Source: Gammaproteobacteria bacterium
Lineage (GTDB): Bacteria; Pseudomonadota; Gammaproteobacteria; UBA6429; Thiohalophilaceae
Assembly (NCBI GenBank): GCA_030593785.1
Contig: JAUVGM010000015.1
Span: 1-15,238, forward strand
Length of the DNA: 15,238 nt
Direction of reading: 5' to 3'
Positions 13,420-15,238 of the stretch are shown piece after piece; the first letter of the stretch is position 1, and the number at the start of each line of letters is the position of its first letter. The position numbers and the translations under genes were made by a program. The notes beneath the pieces were generated by a model that was not told where the DNA came from, did not search any database, and was given only the letters and a program-made list of their open reading frames with translations.

Positions 13420-15213
13420 AGACTCATTTCCGTCTAATTCCTGTAGCTGTAATGCCCACATATCAGCATATATGCCAGATTTAGATAATAATTCAGCGTG
13501 TGTGCCTTGCTCAACAATTCTTCCTTTATCCATTACTAAAATCTGATCTGAATCAGTAATAGTGGAAAGACGATGAGCGATGACTAAAGTTGTATGTGTC
13601 TGAGCAACAGAACTTAGTGCTTCTAGAATCACTTTTTCAGATTTAGAATCCAGTGAAGATGTTGCTTCATCAAAAATAAGGATTGGTGAACCTTTTAAGA
13701 TCACACGGACAATTGCCAGCCGTTGTTTTTCACCACCAGATAATTTTAATCCACGTTCACCAACTGCGGTATCATAACCTTCAGGCAGACTTTCTATAAA
13801 TTCATGTATGTTTGCTAGTTTAGCTGCACGAATTATTTCTTCTTTTGTTGCACCCGCTTTTGCGTATTCAATGTTATAAAGAATTGTCTCATTAAATAAA
13901 ACGGTGTCTTGAGGAACAATACCAATAGATTTACGTAAACTTTCCTGTGTTACTTTTGAGATATCTTGCTTATCATAAAGAATACGGCCATTGTCGACAT
14001 CATAAAAACGAAAGAGTAAACGTGCCAGTGTTGATTTACCTGAACCGGAATGCCCTACTATTGCCATCTTCTGACCGGGTTTTATCGTGAAAGAAATATC
14101 ATGTAATATTTTTCTATCTTCGTTGTATGAAAAATCGACATGTTCAAAACATATCTCACCTTGCTCGTGTTTTAAATCTTTAGCATCCTTCTTATCTTTA
14201 ATCTCGTATTCTTTATCCAGAAGTTTAAATACCATATCCATATCGGCTAAGGTATATTTCAACATCCGATATATAATGCCTAAAAAGCTAAGTGGCATAA
14301 AAAGCTGTAACATCATGGTGTTGATAAGAACAAGGTCACCTAAGGTCATTCTGCCATCAATAACACCCTGTCCCGCATAAATCATAATAAACGTTAAACC
14401 TACGGCAATGATTGCACCCTGGCCAAAGTTTAAAATAGACATAGATGTCTGACTCTTTACAGCAGAGTTTTCCCATTCTGATAAAGTTGAATCATAACGT
14501 TGAAGTTCAAAGCGATCATTATTGAAATACTTAACTGTTTCAAAATTAATTAAACTATCAACAGCTTGACCATTTGCGGTTGAGTCAAGTTCATTCATTT
14601 TATGTCTGTAATGCATTCGCCATTCTGTTACCACTAATGTAAAGGTAATATAAATGGCAACAGTAGAAAAAGTAATTAAAGTAAATTTTGCTTCATAACG
14701 CCCCAACAGAATAAATGCAACTAAAATAAACTCCGCAAACGTAGGAACAATATTAAATACCATGTAATTTAATATCTGGCTAATACTGTTTGTACCTCGT
14801 TCCAAATCACGAACAACATTGCCTGTTCGCCTTTCAAGATGATAACGTAATGAGAGTTTATGCAGATGTTTTAATACTTTATTTGAAAGCTGGCGCATCG
14901 CATGATAACGAACGCGTGCAAAAACTGCGTCTCGCACTTCGTTAAATAATGAGCCCGATAAACGAAGCACACCATAAATTAAAAATAAACTAATAGGAAT
15001 GATGACAGCACTTTTATCTACCTTATCTAATATATCAATAATCTCTTTAAATATAAGAGGAATACCAACAATAGCGACCTTAGATAAAATAAGGCTTAAT
15101 AATGCAATTAATACACGACCTTTATATTCCCATATATAAGGGAATATTCGCTTTAGATTACGGATGTCCTGACGGTTACCTTCAGGGGCACTGGTGTAAC
15201 GGGACTGGAGCAT
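13417..15213 (-). CDS. Atm1/HMT1-type ABC exporter (fused permease and ATPase)
   Basis: With the ATG at 15213 the protein has 598 residues. The N-terminal half has six predicted membrane helices. RRTGNVVRDLERGTNSI (about 128-144) is typical of the Atm1/ABCB7 branch, and LNFGQG near residue 261 has the Asn and Gln that contact glutathione in Atm1-type transporters. The ATPase domain shows Walker A GHSGSGKST (387-395), the signature LSGGEKQ (491-497), Walker B LIFDEATSSLD (512-522) and the H-loop His547. Family members export oxidized glutathione, glutathione persulfides or metal-glutathione complexes and form homodimers. The gene is divergently placed relative to dsr, convergent with the rhodanese. 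A lipid A flippase (MsbA) is less likely because of the Atm1-specific motifs. Confidence 0.88.
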   Translation of the reverse strand: MLQSRYTSAPEGNRQDIRNLKRIFPYIWEYKGRVLIALLSLILSKVAIVGIPLIFKEIIDILDKVDKSAVIIPISLFLIYGVLRLSGSLFNEVRDAVFARVRYHAMRQLSNKVLKHLHKLSLRYHLERRTGNVVRDLERGTNSISQILNYMVFNIVPTFAEFILVAFILLGRYEAKFTLITFSTVAIYITFTLVVTEWRMHYRHKMNELDSTANGQAVDSLINFETVKYFNNDRFELQRYDSTLSEWENSAVKSQTSMSILNFGQGAIIAVGLTFIMIYAGQGVIDGRMTLGDLVLINTMMLQLFMPLSFLGIIYRMLKYTLADMDMVFKLLDKEYEIKDKKDAKDLKHEQGEICFEHVDFSYNEDRKILHDISFTIKPGQKMAIVGHSGSGKSTLARLLFRFYDVDNGRILYDKQDISKVTQESLRKSIGIVPQDTVLFNETILYNIEYAKAGATKEEIIRAAKLANIHEFIESLPEGYDTAVGERGLKLSGGEKQRLAIVRVILKGSPILIFDEATSSLDSKSEKVILEALSSVAQTHTTLVIAHRLSTITDSDQILVMDKGRIVEQGTHAELLSKSGIYADMWALQLQELDGNES

Positions 15214-15218
15214 GTCTT

Positions 15219-15223
15219 TCCTC
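15219..15223 (-). promoter_or_regulatory. Ribosome binding site that sets the ABC exporter start
   Basis: On the minus strand GAGGA stands 5 bases before the ATG at 15213. An in-frame TTG at 15225 overlaps this site and would add four residues, but has no ribosome binding site of its own inside the window. Confidence 0.6.
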
Positions 15224-15238
15224 AAGCTTGAAATTCAC

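Overview
The window carries most of a dissimilatory sulfur-oxidation (dsr) gene cluster from an AT-rich bacterium, by gene content a gammaproteobacterial sulfur oxidizer. The order dsrE-F-H-C-M-K-L-J-O-P-N-R is the order known from sulfur oxidizers such as Allochromatium vinosum. The dsrEFH genes and a dsrL between dsrK and dsrJ are markers of the oxidative (reverse) direction, not of sulfate reduction. The genus cannot be fixed from the sequence alone. dsrA and dsrB are expected upstream of the left edge and are not seen.

Layout. 1-1201: sulfur relay genes, with the 3' end of dsrE, then dsrF, dsrH and dsrC, followed by a hairpin that may separate dsrC expression from the rest. 1302-8118: the electron-transfer part, with dsrM and dsrK (membrane cytochrome b and HdrD-like FeS protein), dsrL (FAD/FeS NAD(P)H oxidoreductase), dsrJ (periplasmic triheme cytochrome c), dsrO (Tat-exported FeS protein) and dsrP (NrfD-type membrane protein). 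8142-8180: a strong intrinsic terminator inside the cluster. 8200-10005: dsrN (siroheme amidase type) and dsrR (A-type-scaffold-like protein without cluster cysteines), with an IscR-like site between them. 10024-12799: a NarX/NarL-like two-component system and a single-domain rhodanese, tightly packed behind dsrR where A. vinosum has dsrS. 12808-12927: a 21-bp perfect inverted repeat (REPIN/MITE-like) between convergent genes. 12934-15213, minus strand: a small LexA-fold (S24-like) protein that seems to lack the catalytic lysine, and an Atm1-type ABC exporter.

How it works together (family knowledge plus inference). Sulfane sulfur is passed by DsrEFH to the C-terminal cysteines of DsrC and is oxidized by siroheme DsrAB with the help of DsrL. 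DsrN supplies amidated siroheme. DsrMKJOP connects the DsrC redox state and the quinone pool to the periplasm. The downstream kinase has no periplasmic domain but has a GAF domain with three clustered cysteines, so it may sense a cytoplasmic redox or sulfur signal. Together with its response regulator and the rhodanese it could be a dsr-linked control module. The Atm1-type exporter would fit handling of glutathione-bound sulfur. Both of these last roles are inferences.
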